DNA of 64,000 nt from Comamonas sp. lk. Its GTDB lineage: Bacteria > Pseudomonadota > Gammaproteobacteria > Burkholderiales > Burkholderiaceae_C. Under the pieces are notes generated by a model. The model was not told the origin of the DNA and searched no databases. It was given only the letters and a program-made list of their open reading frames with translations. The translations under genes and the position numbers were made by a program. The stretch lies in the NCBI GenBank assembly GCA_945860595.1, contig CAMAQV010000008.1, positions 1-64,000 on the forward strand. Direction: 5' to 3'. Shown in pieces: positions 1-8,507 of this stretch (its first letter is position 1; the number at the start of each line of letters is the position of its first letter).

Positions 1-359
1 TGGCCGACTTCAAGCTGCCGCTGTTCAACGATGTGGTGGTGGTCACCCAGGAGACGCTCAAGACCCGGCGCAAAGACCTCGTCGCCTTTATGCGCGCCAG
101 CCGCAAGGGCTGGGACGAGAACTTCAAAGACACGGCCGCTTACCCGCCCCAGTTCAAAGACACCTGGTTCAAGGGCACTGGCCGCACCGTGGAAAACGAG
201 CTGTACTTCAACCAGGCGCAAAAGCCCTTGATTGCCCACCCGCAGGGTGTGTTTGCCATGAGCGACGACGCCATCGGCCGCTGCATTGCCGCACTCAACG
301 CGGTCAATGTGAAGGCCGACAAGTCCCACTTTGACACCAGCCTGCTCAAAGAAATCTGA
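1..359 (+). CDS. ABC transporter substrate-binding protein, C-terminal part (NMT1/THI5-like, NitT/TauT family), partial
   Basis: The reading frame is open from the window edge (codons from base 3) to the TGA at 357-359, so only about 118 C-terminal residues are visible and the start lies upstream. The text ([23 protein letters not shown] followed by an alternating Lys/Trp/Phe-rich helix region) resembles the C-terminal lobe of NMT1/THI5-like periplasmic binding proteins. The next two genes encode the ATPase and permease of a NitT/TauT-type importer, the ATPase starting one base after this stop. The ligand is not readable. A thiamin-pyrimidine precursor is one possibility, given the cyclo-ligase-like gene downstream. 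Confidence 0.72.
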   Translation, partial: ADFKLPLFNDVVVVTQETLKTRRKDLVAFMRASRKGWDENFKDTAAYPPQFKDTWFKGTGRTVENELYFNQAQKPLIAHPQGVFAMSDDAIGRCIAALNAVNVKADKSHFDTSLLKEI

Positions 360-360
360 G

Positions 361-1140
361 ATGGACAACCGCGAACTGCGCATAGACCAGGTCCGGCGCG
401 CGTTCGCGGTGGCGGGTGCGCCGCCGCTGGTGGCACTCGATGGCGTGTCATTGCATTGCCCCAGCGGTTCTTTTACCGCGCTGATCGGCCCATCGGGTTG
501 CGGCAAGTCCACCTTGCTGCGCCTGATTGCCGGGCTGGAGCAGCCCGACGCGGGCAGCTTGCGCATCGGTAACGCGTCCCCGTTGGCCTTGCAGCGCCAG
601 GGCAAGCTCGGCATTGCGTTCCAGGACGCGGCGCTGCTGCCTTGGCGCAGTGTGTTGGAGAACGTGCGGTTGCCCCTGGATGTGAGCGGCAGCGCCAGCG
701 CCGCTGATCTGCAACGCATCCGTAAGCTGGTGGAGCTGGTTGGTCTGGCGGGTTTTGAGCAGGCCTTGCCCTCGCAGCTATCGGGTGGCATGCGCCAGCG
801 CGTGGCGATTGCCCGCGCCCTGGTCACGCAGCCCGAGGTCTTGCTGCTCGATGAGCCCTTTGGCGCTTTGGACCAGATCCTGCGCCGCAGCATGAACCTG
901 GAGCTGCAACGCATCTGGCTGGAGCGGCCCACCACCACGGTGCTGGTGACGCACGGCATTGATGAAGCGCTTTTTTTGAGCGACCGGGTGGCGGTGATGC
1001 AAAGCCAGCCCGGGCGCATCACCGAGGTGATCGACGTGCCCTTCGCGCGCCCGCGCCACATCGGTTTGTTCAATACCCCCGAGTTCCGCCAATTGGAAGC
1101 GCAAGTGGCAGCGCTTTTGTACCGCAGCGAGGCGGCCTGA
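361..1140 (+). CDS. ABC transporter ATP-binding protein (NitT/TauT family)
   Basis: This 259-residue cytoplasmic ATPase would power the importer encoded by its neighbours. Walker A is GPSGCGKST at residues 43-51, followed by a Q-loop ([11 protein letters not shown]), the signature LSGGMRQR, Walker [13 protein letters not shown] and the switch histidine in [10 protein letters not shown] chose the ATG at 361 because it follows the upstream stop directly and gives the normal family N-terminus. An in-frame start at 331 would add ten residues lying inside the preceding gene. The SSUB/TauB-like pattern fits substrates such as taurine, nitrate or pyrimidine precursors. The substrate itself cannot be read from this subunit. 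Confidence 0.9.
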   Translation: MDNRELRIDQVRRAFAVAGAPPLVALDGVSLHCPSGSFTALIGPSGCGKSTLLRLIAGLEQPDAGSLRIGNASPLALQRQGKLGIAFQDAALLPWRSVLENVRLPLDVSGSASAADLQRIRKLVELVGLAGFEQALPSQLSGGMRQRVAIARALVTQPEVLLLDEPFGALDQILRRSMNLELQRIWLERPTTTVLVTHGIDEALFLSDRVAVMQSQPGRITEVIDVPFARPRHIGLFNTPEFRQLEAQVAALLYRSEAA

Positions 1141-1143
1141 GCC

Positions 1144-2724
1144 ATGTCGGGCTTGATGCTCCTGGCGCGCAAGCACAGCACGCTGCTGGGCTTTGTGCTG
1201 TTGGCGCTGCTGTGGGAAATTGCGGGCCAGCGCCACTGGGTGGGCGACGGCGCGCTGCCCGCGCCTAGCGCGGTGTTGCAGGCCTGGTACCGCGACCGCA
1301 CCGACTACCCGGCGCATATTTGGGGCACGCTCAAAACCGCGCTGGCGGGTTTTGTCATTGGCAACGTCTGCGCCATTGGGCTGGGCGTGTTGTTTGCGTG
1401 GTTCCGGCCGTTTGAGCGGCTGATGGCCGGTGTCAACGTGACCTTGTTTGCCATGCCGGCGATTGCGCTGGTTCCTATTTTGGTGATCGCCTTGCCGGGC
1501 GACAGCCCGCGAGTGGTCTTGTCGGCTTTGTCGGTGTACTACCCGACCATGGTGGCCACGGTGCTGGGCTTGACACAGGTGGATGCGCGGCTGGCCGATC
1601 TGGTGCGCGTCTACGGCGGCAGCTCCTGGAGCGTAATGCGCTGGGTGCGCTTGCGCAGCAGCCTGCCCACGGTACTGGCGGGCTTGCGCGTGGCCGCACC
1701 GGCGGCCGTTCTGGGCTCCTTGCTGGCGGAATTCGGCAGCGGTGGCAGCGCCGGCTTGGGCACCTATTTGATTGGCTCTTTGGGTCGTGCCGACCCGGCG
1801 CGCCTGTGGGGCATCGGCCTGGCCGCTACGGCCATCAGCGGCCTGGCGTATGCGCTGGCCGGTCTGCTGGCGCGCCGCTTTGCTGGCAACACGGTCAGCG
1901 CCAGCCTCACACCCGGGCGTCAAGCCGGCCCGCGTGCGGAGTCTGCGCTGTACCACTGGGTTTTACGTGCTGGTGCGCTGGCCATGCCTTTTGTGTTGTG
2001 GTTGGCGGTGATCGGACTTTTTGAATCGCTGGGCGTATCCGAGATCGTCTTGCGCGGCCCGCAGGGCGTGTTTGAACATGTGTTCACCAGCGAGGCGGCG
2101 GCCGACAACCGCGACAGCTTGTGGCTGGCCCTGGGCGAAACCCTGCCCATCACGCTGCTGGGTATGTTCGCTGGCCTGGCCGTGGCGCTGGCGTTCGCGG
2201 TGGCCACTACGGTGTGGCGCAGCCTGGGGCGCACGCTGCTGCCTCTTGCGCTGGTCAGCCAGTCCATGCCGCTGGTGGCGCTCACGCCGCTGGTGGTGCT
2301 GGTGTTCGGTCGCGGCAGTTTGAGCATTTTGGTGGTCACGGTATCCGTCACGTTTTTCCCGGCCTTTGTCACCATCGCCCAGGGCCTGGCGCTGGTACCC
2401 GCCAGCGCCACTGACTTGGTGCGGGTTTACGGCGCGCGGCGCTGGCGGCAGTTGCAACTGGTGGCCTTACCCTGGTCCTTGCCCTATTTGTGTGCCGCCG
2501 CCCGGCTGGCCGCGCCCCGGGCTTTTCTGGGCGTGATGATTGCCGAATGGCTGGCCACAGGAACCGGCATCGGCAACCTGCTCAACGTGTCGCGCGGCGT
2601 GCTGGACTTCGGAATGATCTGGACCGTGGCGGTGGTGGCCATTGCCATTGCCGTTCTCCTCAACGGCCTGGTTGTGGCGCTGGAGCGTTATGTGCTGCAC
2701 CGCTACGCGCTGGCCGGCGTTTGA
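1144..2724 (+). CDS. ABC transporter permease, two permease domains fused in one chain
   Basis: At 526 residues this is about twice the usual 250-270 of a NitT/TauT permease. It contains two complete BPD-type transmembrane domains. The first half carries an EAA-like loop around DLVRVYGGSSWSVMRWV and the second half repeats it as DLVRVYGARRWRQLQLV. Both halves are rich in hydrophobic helices, with a linker near residues 255-275. A single polypeptide therefore probably supplies the whole membrane pore that two subunits normally form. It starts three bases after the ATPase stop and belongs to the same operon. Confidence 0.88.
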   Translation: MSGLMLLARKHSTLLGFVLLALLWEIAGQRHWVGDGALPAPSAVLQAWYRDRTDYPAHIWGTLKTALAGFVIGNVCAIGLGVLFAWFRPFERLMAGVNVTLFAMPAIALVPILVIALPGDSPRVVLSALSVYYPTMVATVLGLTQVDARLADLVRVYGGSSWSVMRWVRLRSSLPTVLAGLRVAAPAAVLGSLLAEFGSGGSAGLGTYLIGSLGRADPARLWGIGLAATAISGLAYALAGLLARRFAGNTVSASLTPGRQAGPRAESALYHWVLRAGALAMPFVLWLAVIGLFESLGVSEIVLRGPQGVFEHVFTSEAAADNRDSLWLALGETLPITLLGMFAGLAVALAFAVATTVWRSLGRTLLPLALVSQSMPLVALTPLVVLVFGRGSLSILVVTVSVTFFPAFVTIAQGLALVPASATDLVRVYGARRWRQLQLVALPWSLPYLCAAARLAAPRAFLGVMIAEWLATGTGIGNLLNVSRGVLDFGMIWTVAVVAIAIAVLLNGLVVALERYVLHRYALAGV

Positions 2725-2755
2725 AACAAACCACCATTTTTTTAGAAAGACCGCT

Positions 2756-3562
2756 ATGCCCATCAGCCCCAGCCATACCGCCGACAGCGATCAGAGTGAA
2801 GAGGGCCACGCCGGACACAAGGTCAGCGTGCGCGACCGTGTGTTTGCGCAATTGCGCGAGGTGGCGCTGCCCGACAGTCGCTTCCATTACGACTTTGGCG
2901 AATTCATCGCCGACTTTCAGGGCAGCAGCGCGGCCACCGACCGGCTCATGGCGCACCGCTTTTACCGAGAGGCGCGCTGCATCTTCATCACCCCCGACAA
3001 CTGCCTGGAAGAGCTGCGCTACCGCACCCTGTGCGATGGCAAATTGATTTTGATGACCACCTATTCCATCAAGCGGGGCTTCTGGCTGCTGGACCCGGCC
3101 ACGATTGCCAAGGGCCGCTACTGGCACGCCGCCACGCTGGACGGCATGGAGCGCCACGGCCGGCCTGTGAGCCTGGCCGATATCCGCGCCCATTTGCCTG
3201 CGCTGGACTACATGATCACCGGCACCGGTGCCATCAACGAAGACGGCGTGCGTTTTGGTAAAGGCCATGGATTTTTTGACGCCGAATGGGGCATGCTCTA
3301 CCGCATCGGCACCATCTCGTCGGCCACGCCCACTGCCGCGCTGGTGCATGATTGCCAGTTGCTGACCGAGACCCTGCACCCGGAAATTTTTGACACCGTG
3401 GCCGACGCCATCTTCACACCCACCCGCACCATCGAAGTGTCCAACCCACACAAGCCGCGCTGCGGCATCGTCTGGGATTTGCTGGACCCGCACATGCTGG
3501 CCACCATCCCGCCCCTGCAAGAGCTGCAGGCCATGGAATCCGCCTTGCCCGCACTGGCATGA
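2756..3562 (+). CDS. 5-formyltetrahydrofolate cyclo-ligase-like protein
   Basis: This 268-residue protein has the C-terminal hallmark of the 5-FCL/MTHFS fold, GVRFGKGHGFFDAEWG, which matches the nucleotide/folate-binding G-x-R-x-G-x-G-x-G-x-x-D pattern. It is longer than typical MTHFS (about 190 residues), with an extra N-terminal region, so it belongs to a paralogous branch. Paralogs of this kind have been linked to thiamin metabolism by gene clustering (my recollection of the COG0212 literature, not checked). That would suit the THI5-like transporter just upstream. The ATG at 2756 is preferred over one at 2642 that overlaps the permease. The enzymatic role is unproven. Confidence 0.72.
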   Translation: MPISPSHTADSDQSEEGHAGHKVSVRDRVFAQLREVALPDSRFHYDFGEFIADFQGSSAATDRLMAHRFYREARCIFITPDNCLEELRYRTLCDGKLILMTTYSIKRGFWLLDPATIAKGRYWHAATLDGMERHGRPVSLADIRAHLPALDYMITGTGAINEDGVRFGKGHGFFDAEWGMLYRIGTISSATPTAALVHDCQLLTETLHPEIFDTVADAIFTPTRTIEVSNPHKPRCGIVWDLLDPHMLATIPPLQELQAMESALPALA

Positions 3563-4062
3563 GGCAGCCCGAAGCGGTGCGCATCCACCCGGTGGATTAC
3601 CGCGCCGCGCAAGACGCGGCCGATGTGCGCGCCATGCTCGATCTGTATGCCCGTGACCCCATGGGCGGGGGCGATGCGCTGGATGCCGATGTGCTGGGCC
3701 GTCTGTGCGGCGACCTCGCAGCCCGGGCAGACGCTTTCAGCTTCCTGGCTTACGTGGATACGCCGCACTTGAAGGCCGTCGGCTTGATTAACTGCTTCGA
3801 GGGTTATTCCACCTTCAAGGCCCGCCCACTGCTCAATATCCACGACATCGTGGTCCACCCGGATTACCGCAGCGCCGGTGTGGGGCAGGCATTGTTGGGC
3901 GCAGCGCAGGATTTGGCGCGGTCGCGCGCTTGCTGCAAGCTCACGCTGGAAGTGCTGAGTTGTAACACCGTCGCAGCCCGCAGCTACGCCCGCTTCGGTT
4001 TCGCTGCCTACCAGCTGGACCCGGCTGCGGGGCAGGCTGTGCTCATGCAAAAGTGGCTTTGA
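3559..4062 (+). CDS. GNAT family N-acetyltransferase
   Basis: This 167-residue protein has the GNAT core. Motif A is IHDIVVHPDYRSAGVGQALL with the acetyl-CoA pyrophosphate-binding R-S-A-G-V-G, and motif B is NTVAARSYARFGF. The start codon overlaps the stop of the cyclo-ligase-like gene (ATGA), which indicates translational coupling and a shared pathway. The acceptor substrate is unknown. It is the last gene of the 1-4062 operon and converges with the sensor kinase that follows. Confidence 0.85.
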   Translation: MRQPEAVRIHPVDYRAAQDAADVRAMLDLYARDPMGGGDALDADVLGRLCGDLAARADAFSFLAYVDTPHLKAVGLINCFEGYSTFKARPLLNIHDIVVHPDYRSAGVGQALLGAAQDLARSRACCKLTLEVLSCNTVAARSYARFGFAAYQLDPAAGQAVLMQKWL

Positions 4063-4089
4063 AGAAAAGTAAACGCCAAGGCTGGGGGC

Positions 4090-6375
4090 TTAGTGGAGCA
4101 AAAGTTCCTTGGCCGCGTCGCGAAACTTGGCTGCTTGGAACGGCTTGTGGATGACCCGCCCCTTATCGGACATCCGCTGTTCAAAGTCCAGATCGTCTTC
4201 GGTCACTGAACCAGCGGTGATGAACAGGAAACGGTCTTCGTAGGCGCCGCGGCGGCACATTTCCGAGAAAAACACTTTGCCGCTCATGTTCGGCATCATG
4301 ATGTCGCTGACTACCAGATCAAACTTCTGACCCGCGTCAACCTGCCGCAATGCATCACGGGCGTCCAGACAGGTGGTGACGGCAAAGTCCTGCTGCAAGA
4401 TTTTGGCCACCAGGGTCAGGATGAGCGCGTTGTCGTCAACCACGATGAGGCTGGGTTTGCGCTTCAAGGCGGTGTTTGCGGGAGAGTGGGAATCGGGTTT
4501 GGCGTCGGCGCTGCCGGTTTCGCGCAGCAAGGGAATCTTGATATGGACTGTGGTTCCCACACCAAGCTCCGACTGAATCTCAACTGAGCCACCCACCTCC
4601 ATCAAAATCCGGCGCGAAATAGCCAGCCCCAGCCCGGTGCCCCCAGGACGCCGGTTCTTGGTGTAGAAGGGCGTCCAAATGCGATCCAAGTCTTCGCGGG
4701 CAATACCAACGCCGTTGTCCTGGACCTCAACGTGCAAGTGATCGCCAACCTCCTTGGCGGAGACATGGATGCGGTTTTTGCTGAGGTCTGTGTCGTTGAA
4801 AGCGCGGCCTGAGTTGCTCAGAATGTTCAGAATCACCTGCGACATGCGGGCTGATGAGAGCGGAACGCGCGCCGAAGCTGCCAGGTCCAGCTTCAAGGTG
4901 GCGCGGTGTTTGAGGTCGGCCATCACCATGCGCGATGCGATGCGAATCACTTCGCAGGGGTCGCTGGCCTGCTCGTGTTCGCCACGGCTGCTGATGGCTT
5001 TGAGGTCTGACACGATTTCCTGCACATAGCCCGCGCCCGTCAGCGCGGCATCAATCAGCTCCTCAATTTCACGGTTCTGGGTCCAGTTTTCTTTGGTGAG
5101 CGCCTTCAGAATTTCCAGATTGCCCAGCACATAGGTCAGCGGATTGTTGATTTCATGGGCCACCCCTGCGGCTAGCGTGCCGATGGATGAGAGGTGCGAG
5201 GAGAGCTGGATTTGCGCATCCCGCTCCCGAATGTCCTTGTCCGCCTGGACCCGGTCAGAGATATCGCGGAACACGCCCAAAATCCGGGTTTTTCCATCAA
5301 CCTCGACCAGACTGGAGCTGATTTCGGCGGGCACCACCTCGCCGTTCATCCGCATGATCGGAACCTGGATGGTGGCACGCTTGTTTTTCATGAGGGCGGC
5401 AATATGTTCCTCAAATGCGCGCCGGGCTTCTTTGTTGAGTGCAGGCGGGTGCAGTTCTGATTGATGCGAACCCACGAGCTGTGAAATGGACTTACCCCAG
5501 AGCCGCTCGGACGGCTGATTGGCTTCAAGAATCAACCCGGTTTCGACTTCCGCAAGAACAGCGGCGTCATTCATGTGGTGAAACAGGATGTCAAAGCGCT
5601 TCTGTGTGTTTTCGAGCTTTTGCTCCACCCTTTGCATCAGCGTACGGTCACTCAAGCTGCCCACCAGAATGACCGGCATACCCTGGGGGTTTCGCAGCGC
5701 CATGCCGTTTGCGACGTAATAGCCAAACGCACCATCGGCCCGCTTGAGCCGCATCTCCACATCGCGGTAGGGCGCATGGTGTAAAAAATGGTTATTGATC
5801 GCCTGGTCGACGCGATCCGTATCCAAAGGGTGTATGAGTGCGACAAATTCGCCCATATTTTTGGGTCCCTGCCGCTTGTCTATGCCTACGAGCTCAGCGG
5901 TTCGGCTTGACCATTCAATGATGTCGCGCTGGATGTCCCAAATCCAGTAGCCATCGGCCGAGTGGTCCATAAAGATTTTTAAGGCCCGGTTTTCAGAGCG
6001 CAGCTTGTGGTCTCTGAGAGCCATACGCACCATGTGCTCCACGCTGACCCATTCCGCGCAAATCACATCGTCGCAACAACCGCCGATCCGCAGATGTGTA
6101 GCGGTCTCCTGCGAGTCCACCACCAGAAGGGTGCTCAGGTTGGCACCTTGTGCGCGATAGTTTTCAACTAACGCCTGAAACGGCATCAGGTTTGCCAAAC
6201 GGTTGACTGGAAAGACGACGAGCCCGATTTCTGAGTCTTCCTTGACGGCGAGTTTGAAAAAATCGTCGACTGCCAGACGCCCCACCCTGGCTGAGCCTCC
6301 CAAGGCCCTTTGCACCAGCGCAAAGACTTCTTCGTAGCCTTCCAAATCCAAAACCAGACAATCAAAAGTTTCCAC
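4090..6375 (-). CDS. Hybrid sensor histidine kinase / response regulator with two PAS domains
   Basis: Domains in order (numbered from a GTG start): degenerate receiver-like region 1-125, PAS 1 about 130-250 (ADGYWIWDI), PAS 2 about 260-380 (NDAAVLAEVETG), HisKA with phospho-acceptor His407 in AAGVAHEINNPL, and HATPase_c with N, G1 (DNGVGI) and G2 (GTGLGL) boxes. A C-terminal receiver follows, with Asp691 in VVSDIMMPN and Lys744. There are no membrane segments, so it is probably a soluble sensor. I prefer the GTG at 6375 because GGAG sits six bases upstream. A TTG at 6387 would add four residues. The stimulus is unknown and no dedicated regulator gene is adjacent. Confidence 0.88.
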   Translation of the reverse strand: METFDCLVLDLEGYEEVFALVQRALGGSARVGRLAVDDFFKLAVKEDSEIGLVVFPVNRLANLMPFQALVENYRAQGANLSTLLVVDSQETATHLRIGGCCDDVICAEWVSVEHMVRMALRDHKLRSENRALKIFMDHSADGYWIWDIQRDIIEWSSRTAELVGIDKRQGPKNMGEFVALIHPLDTDRVDQAINNHFLHHAPYRDVEMRLKRADGAFGYYVANGMALRNPQGMPVILVGSLSDRTLMQRVEQKLENTQKRFDILFHHMNDAAVLAEVETGLILEANQPSERLWGKSISQLVGSHQSELHPPALNKEARRAFEEHIAALMKNKRATIQVPIMRMNGEVVPAEISSSLVEVDGKTRILGVFRDISDRVQADKDIRERDAQIQLSSHLSSIGTLAAGVAHEINNPLTYVLGNLEILKALTKENWTQNREIEELIDAALTGAGYVQEIVSDLKAISSRGEHEQASDPCEVIRIASRMVMADLKHRATLKLDLAASARVPLSSARMSQVILNILSNSGRAFNDTDLSKNRIHVSAKEVGDHLHVEVQDNGVGIAREDLDRIWTPFYTKNRRPGGTGLGLAISRRILMEVGGSVEIQSELGVGTTVHIKIPLLRETGSADAKPDSHSPANTALKRKPSLIVVDDNALILTLVAKILQQDFAVTTCLDARDALRQVDAGQKFDLVVSDIMMPNMSGKVFFSEMCRRGAYEDRFLFITAGSVTEDDLDFEQRMSDKGRVIHKPFQAAKFRDAAKELLLH

Positions 6376-6455
6376 AACAATCTCCAAAATGCCTCGGTTG
6401 GGTATCGGTCGAGCGTTGCGGCCCCAGTTTGGTCAAGGCCCAGCCGGACGTTTTC

Positions 6456-6467
6456 CAATAATTATTG
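6456..6467. promoter_or_regulatory. AT-rich 12-bp palindrome upstream of the sensor kinase
   Basis: CAATAATTATTG is a perfect inverted repeat in an otherwise GC-rich spacer, about 80 bases upstream of the kinase start. It may be part of the kinase promoter (an AT-rich -10 region) or an operator. It could also be chance, since no second copy was found. Confidence 0.25.
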
Positions 6468-6532
6468 CATAGAGGCGCGGCGCAGGCGCTCCCGCAGAGG
6501 GCCGCAATTCCTCAGCGGGCCTGCCTGTGCTG

Positions 6533-6967
6533 CTATTCGACGCCGACCTGGCCACGTACCTCGCCGCCGGGATTGGAGGCGGTGTGCAGATTGACGTACC
6601 ACTTGCCTGCGAGCAGGTCGGCTGCTTGCGCGGCGGTCAAGACCGCCCGGCCCTGCACGGGGCTTTCGCCGATGTTGCTTATGCCCAAGGCTACGCCCGC
6701 ATTCTTGCCAGCCTCCGCCGGGCCATGGAAATGTCCGGCCTTGACCGGCCCGCTCAGGCCGCTGTAGCGCAGGGTGTAACTGAATGTGCTGGTGGCTTTG
6801 TCGAACTCGGCTTGCATTTGGCCCATGCCCGTGCTGGTGGTGGGCGGAACCTCCGCAGTGCCCGACAGAGTGGCACCTAAATTCATCGTGTCGGCATGGC
6901 CCGGGTTGGCGGCCAGAAGGGCTAGCGCGCTAGCGCAGACGAGAAGCGTGGATTGGACTATCAGCAT
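6533..6967 (-). CDS. Exported CHRD domain protein
   Basis: The 144-residue protein starts at the ATG at 6967, which has AGGAGT just upstream. The longer in-frame extension lacks a ribosome site. Residues 1-25 form a signal peptide ending in NPGHA, so the mature protein is periplasmic. The rest matches the CHRD domain seen in chordin and many bacterial secreted proteins: LSGTAEVPPTTSTGMGQ, AGHFHGPAEAGKNAGV, and the C-terminal WYVNLHTASNPGGEVRGQV. The function of bacterial CHRD proteins is not established. It is divergent from the Spy-like gene. Confidence 0.85.
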   Translation of the reverse strand: MLIVQSTLLVCASALALLAANPGHADTMNLGATLSGTAEVPPTTSTGMGQMQAEFDKATSTFSYTLRYSGLSGPVKAGHFHGPAEAGKNAGVALGISNIGESPVQGRAVLTAAQAADLLAGKWYVNLHTASNPGGEVRGQVGVE

Positions 6968-7186
6968 GGTAACTCCTTGTTTTGGGGAACCGCAATGTAG
7001 CGGGTTGTGGGGCTGGGGTGCAGGTGTTAGGGGCGATATGGGCGTGTGCGCCATTGCGCTATTGCGTCATTGGGCGGTGATTTGCCCGAACTTTGACATG
7101 GCGCAACCGCATCTTTACCCGGGGCGCGCAGCATCAGGGCATGCGCACCGGCAGTCCGCCGCGCGCACTTTCTGAAGGAACTATGT

Positions 7187-7720
7187 ATGACCACGATCCG
7201 AAATATCCAGGGCCAAGCTTCTGCGCAGGTTTCGCGCACGTGGCGATTGCTTCCCCTTGTCGCCGCTTTGTCCCTTGGGCTGGCCGGTATCCAAGCCCGT
7301 GCTGAGGGGATGGGCGCTGCACGCGGCCACCATGGTGTGAGGGCGCAATGCGGCCATCAGATGATGGATCAAGGCATGGGCGCGATGCACAGCGTGCGTT
7401 GGGCCGCTGTGAAGAAGCAGCTGCACCTGACTCCCGAGCAGGACCCCGCATGGAACCAGTGGCTGGAGTCGACCAAGCCAATGGACGGCATGGGCCATCC
7501 CGTCATGAAAAAGGCTGATTGGGCCACCCTGAGCATGCCGCAGCGTCTGGACAAGATGCGCACTCTGCACGAGGAGCACAGCCAGCGCATGGCCCAGGCG
7601 CTGGCCCGCCATACCGAGGCGACCAAGACGTTTTATGCTGCCTTGACCGAGGCTCAGCAAAAGACGCTCGACGAGGCCACTTTGACGCACATGTTTGGCA
7701 AGGCGCACCGGGGTTACTGA
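7187..7720 (+). CDS. Spy/CpxP-like periplasmic protein (LTxxQ motif)
   Basis: This 177-residue protein has a long N-terminal signal region, with a hydrophobic stretch around residues 20-38 ending in ARA. It carries two LTxxQ-type motifs characteristic of the Spy/CpxP periplasmic chaperone family: LHLTPEQDPAW and ALTEAQQKTL. The segment between is rich in Met and His (HHGVRAQCGHQMMDQGMG), which could bind metal. The start at 7187 is preferred for the signal peptide; an AAGGAA ribosome site lies upstream. A role in envelope stress or metal response is inferred from the family, not from its neighbours. Confidence 0.8.
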   Translation: MTTIRNIQGQASAQVSRTWRLLPLVAALSLGLAGIQARAEGMGAARGHHGVRAQCGHQMMDQGMGAMHSVRWAAVKKQLHLTPEQDPAWNQWLESTKPMDGMGHPVMKKADWATLSMPQRLDKMRTLHEEHSQRMAQALARHTEATKTFYAALTEAQQKTLDEATLTHMFGKAHRGY

Positions 7721-7802
7721 AACCTGGCGCGCCACAGACGCAGGACTGGCCGCGGCGGGCCAGTTGGCGGGGATGGGGCGGTACGGCGGAGTTTCTGTAC
7801 AC

Positions 7803-7810
7803 TGTATACA
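7803..7810. promoter_or_regulatory. Candidate GntR/FCD operator upstream of its own regulator gene
   Basis: TGTATACA is a perfect 8-bp palindrome, 16 bases before the start codon of the GntR-family gene. It matches the GT-N-AC half-site style of FadR-subfamily operators. Autoregulation is the likely meaning. Confidence 0.4.
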
Positions 7811-7826
7811 ATAATCCCGCAAACCC

Positions 7827-8507
7827 ATGGCCCAACTCCTTGAACTCCAAGCAACGCCCGATCTGGTAGAGCGCGTCTACGGCGCGGTGCTCGATGCGAT
7901 CAGCGACGGTTCGCTCCCGCCGGGCCAGCGGATCACGCAGGAGGATCTGGCGCGGCAGTTGGCGGTGTCGCGCCAGCCGGTCTTGCAGGCGCTGCGCCAA
8001 CTGAAAACCGATGGTTTCGTGCAGGACGCGCCGGGCCGCGGCCTGATGGTGGCGCCGCTGGATGCCGACTGGATGCGCAACGTCTACCAGGTGCGCGGCG
8101 CGTTGGACCGGCTTGCAGCGCAGGAGGCTGCCCGCCTGCACTTTCCTCTGGACGATGGGCTGATCACGCGTGGTAGGCAGGCCGCTGCGGGCAGCGACAT
8201 CAAGGCCATGATCGACGCTGATTTGGCGTTTCACAATGCGATTTACCAGGCCAGCGGCAACCCGCTGATTGAGCAAACCGCGCGCCACCACTGGCGTCAT
8301 TTGCGCCGCGTGATGGGCGGTGTTTTGCAGTCCAGCGGCCAGCGCGAAGCCGTCTGGGATGAACACGCGGTCATTGCCCAGGCCATCCGCGCCGGGGATG
8401 TTGCGCGCGCCGCAGCCCATATTGAAGACCACAGCACGCGCGCCAGCGCGGCGCTGGCACAACGACTTTCCCACGTTCTAACCACCACCGAGGCAGACAC
8501 CGCATGA
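7827..8507 (+). CDS. GntR family transcriptional regulator, FCD (FadR) subfamily
   Basis: The 226-residue protein has an N-terminal winged helix: ERVYGAVLDAISDGSLPPGQRITQEDLARQLAVSRQPVLQALRQL, the standard GntR DNA-binding layout. The C-terminal all-helical FCD ligand-binding domain (about residues 75-215) carries the metal/ligand pattern D-x3-H (DADLAFHNAIYQASGN) with a later histidine in WDEHAVIAQAI. It overlaps the next gene by four bases (ATGA), so it is the first gene of the 7827-12756 operon and probably controls it. The ligand is expected to be a small carboxylate but is not identifiable. Confidence 0.9.
   Translation: MAQLLELQATPDLVERVYGAVLDAISDGSLPPGQRITQEDLARQLAVSRQPVLQALRQLKTDGFVQDAPGRGLMVAPLDADWMRNVYQVRGALDRLAAQEAARLHFPLDDGLITRGRQAAAGSDIKAMIDADLAFHNAIYQASGNPLIEQTARHHWRHLRRVMGGVLQSSGQREAVWDEHAVIAQAIRAGDVARAAAHIEDHSTRASAALAQRLSHVLTTTEADTA

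Noticed and set aside
7053-7074. Three ATTGCG/ATTGGG repeats spaced by eight bases between the CHRD and Spy-like genes
   Set aside because: Too short, with the third copy imperfect, and not at helical (10-11 bp) spacing. Probably chance in a GC-rich spacer.
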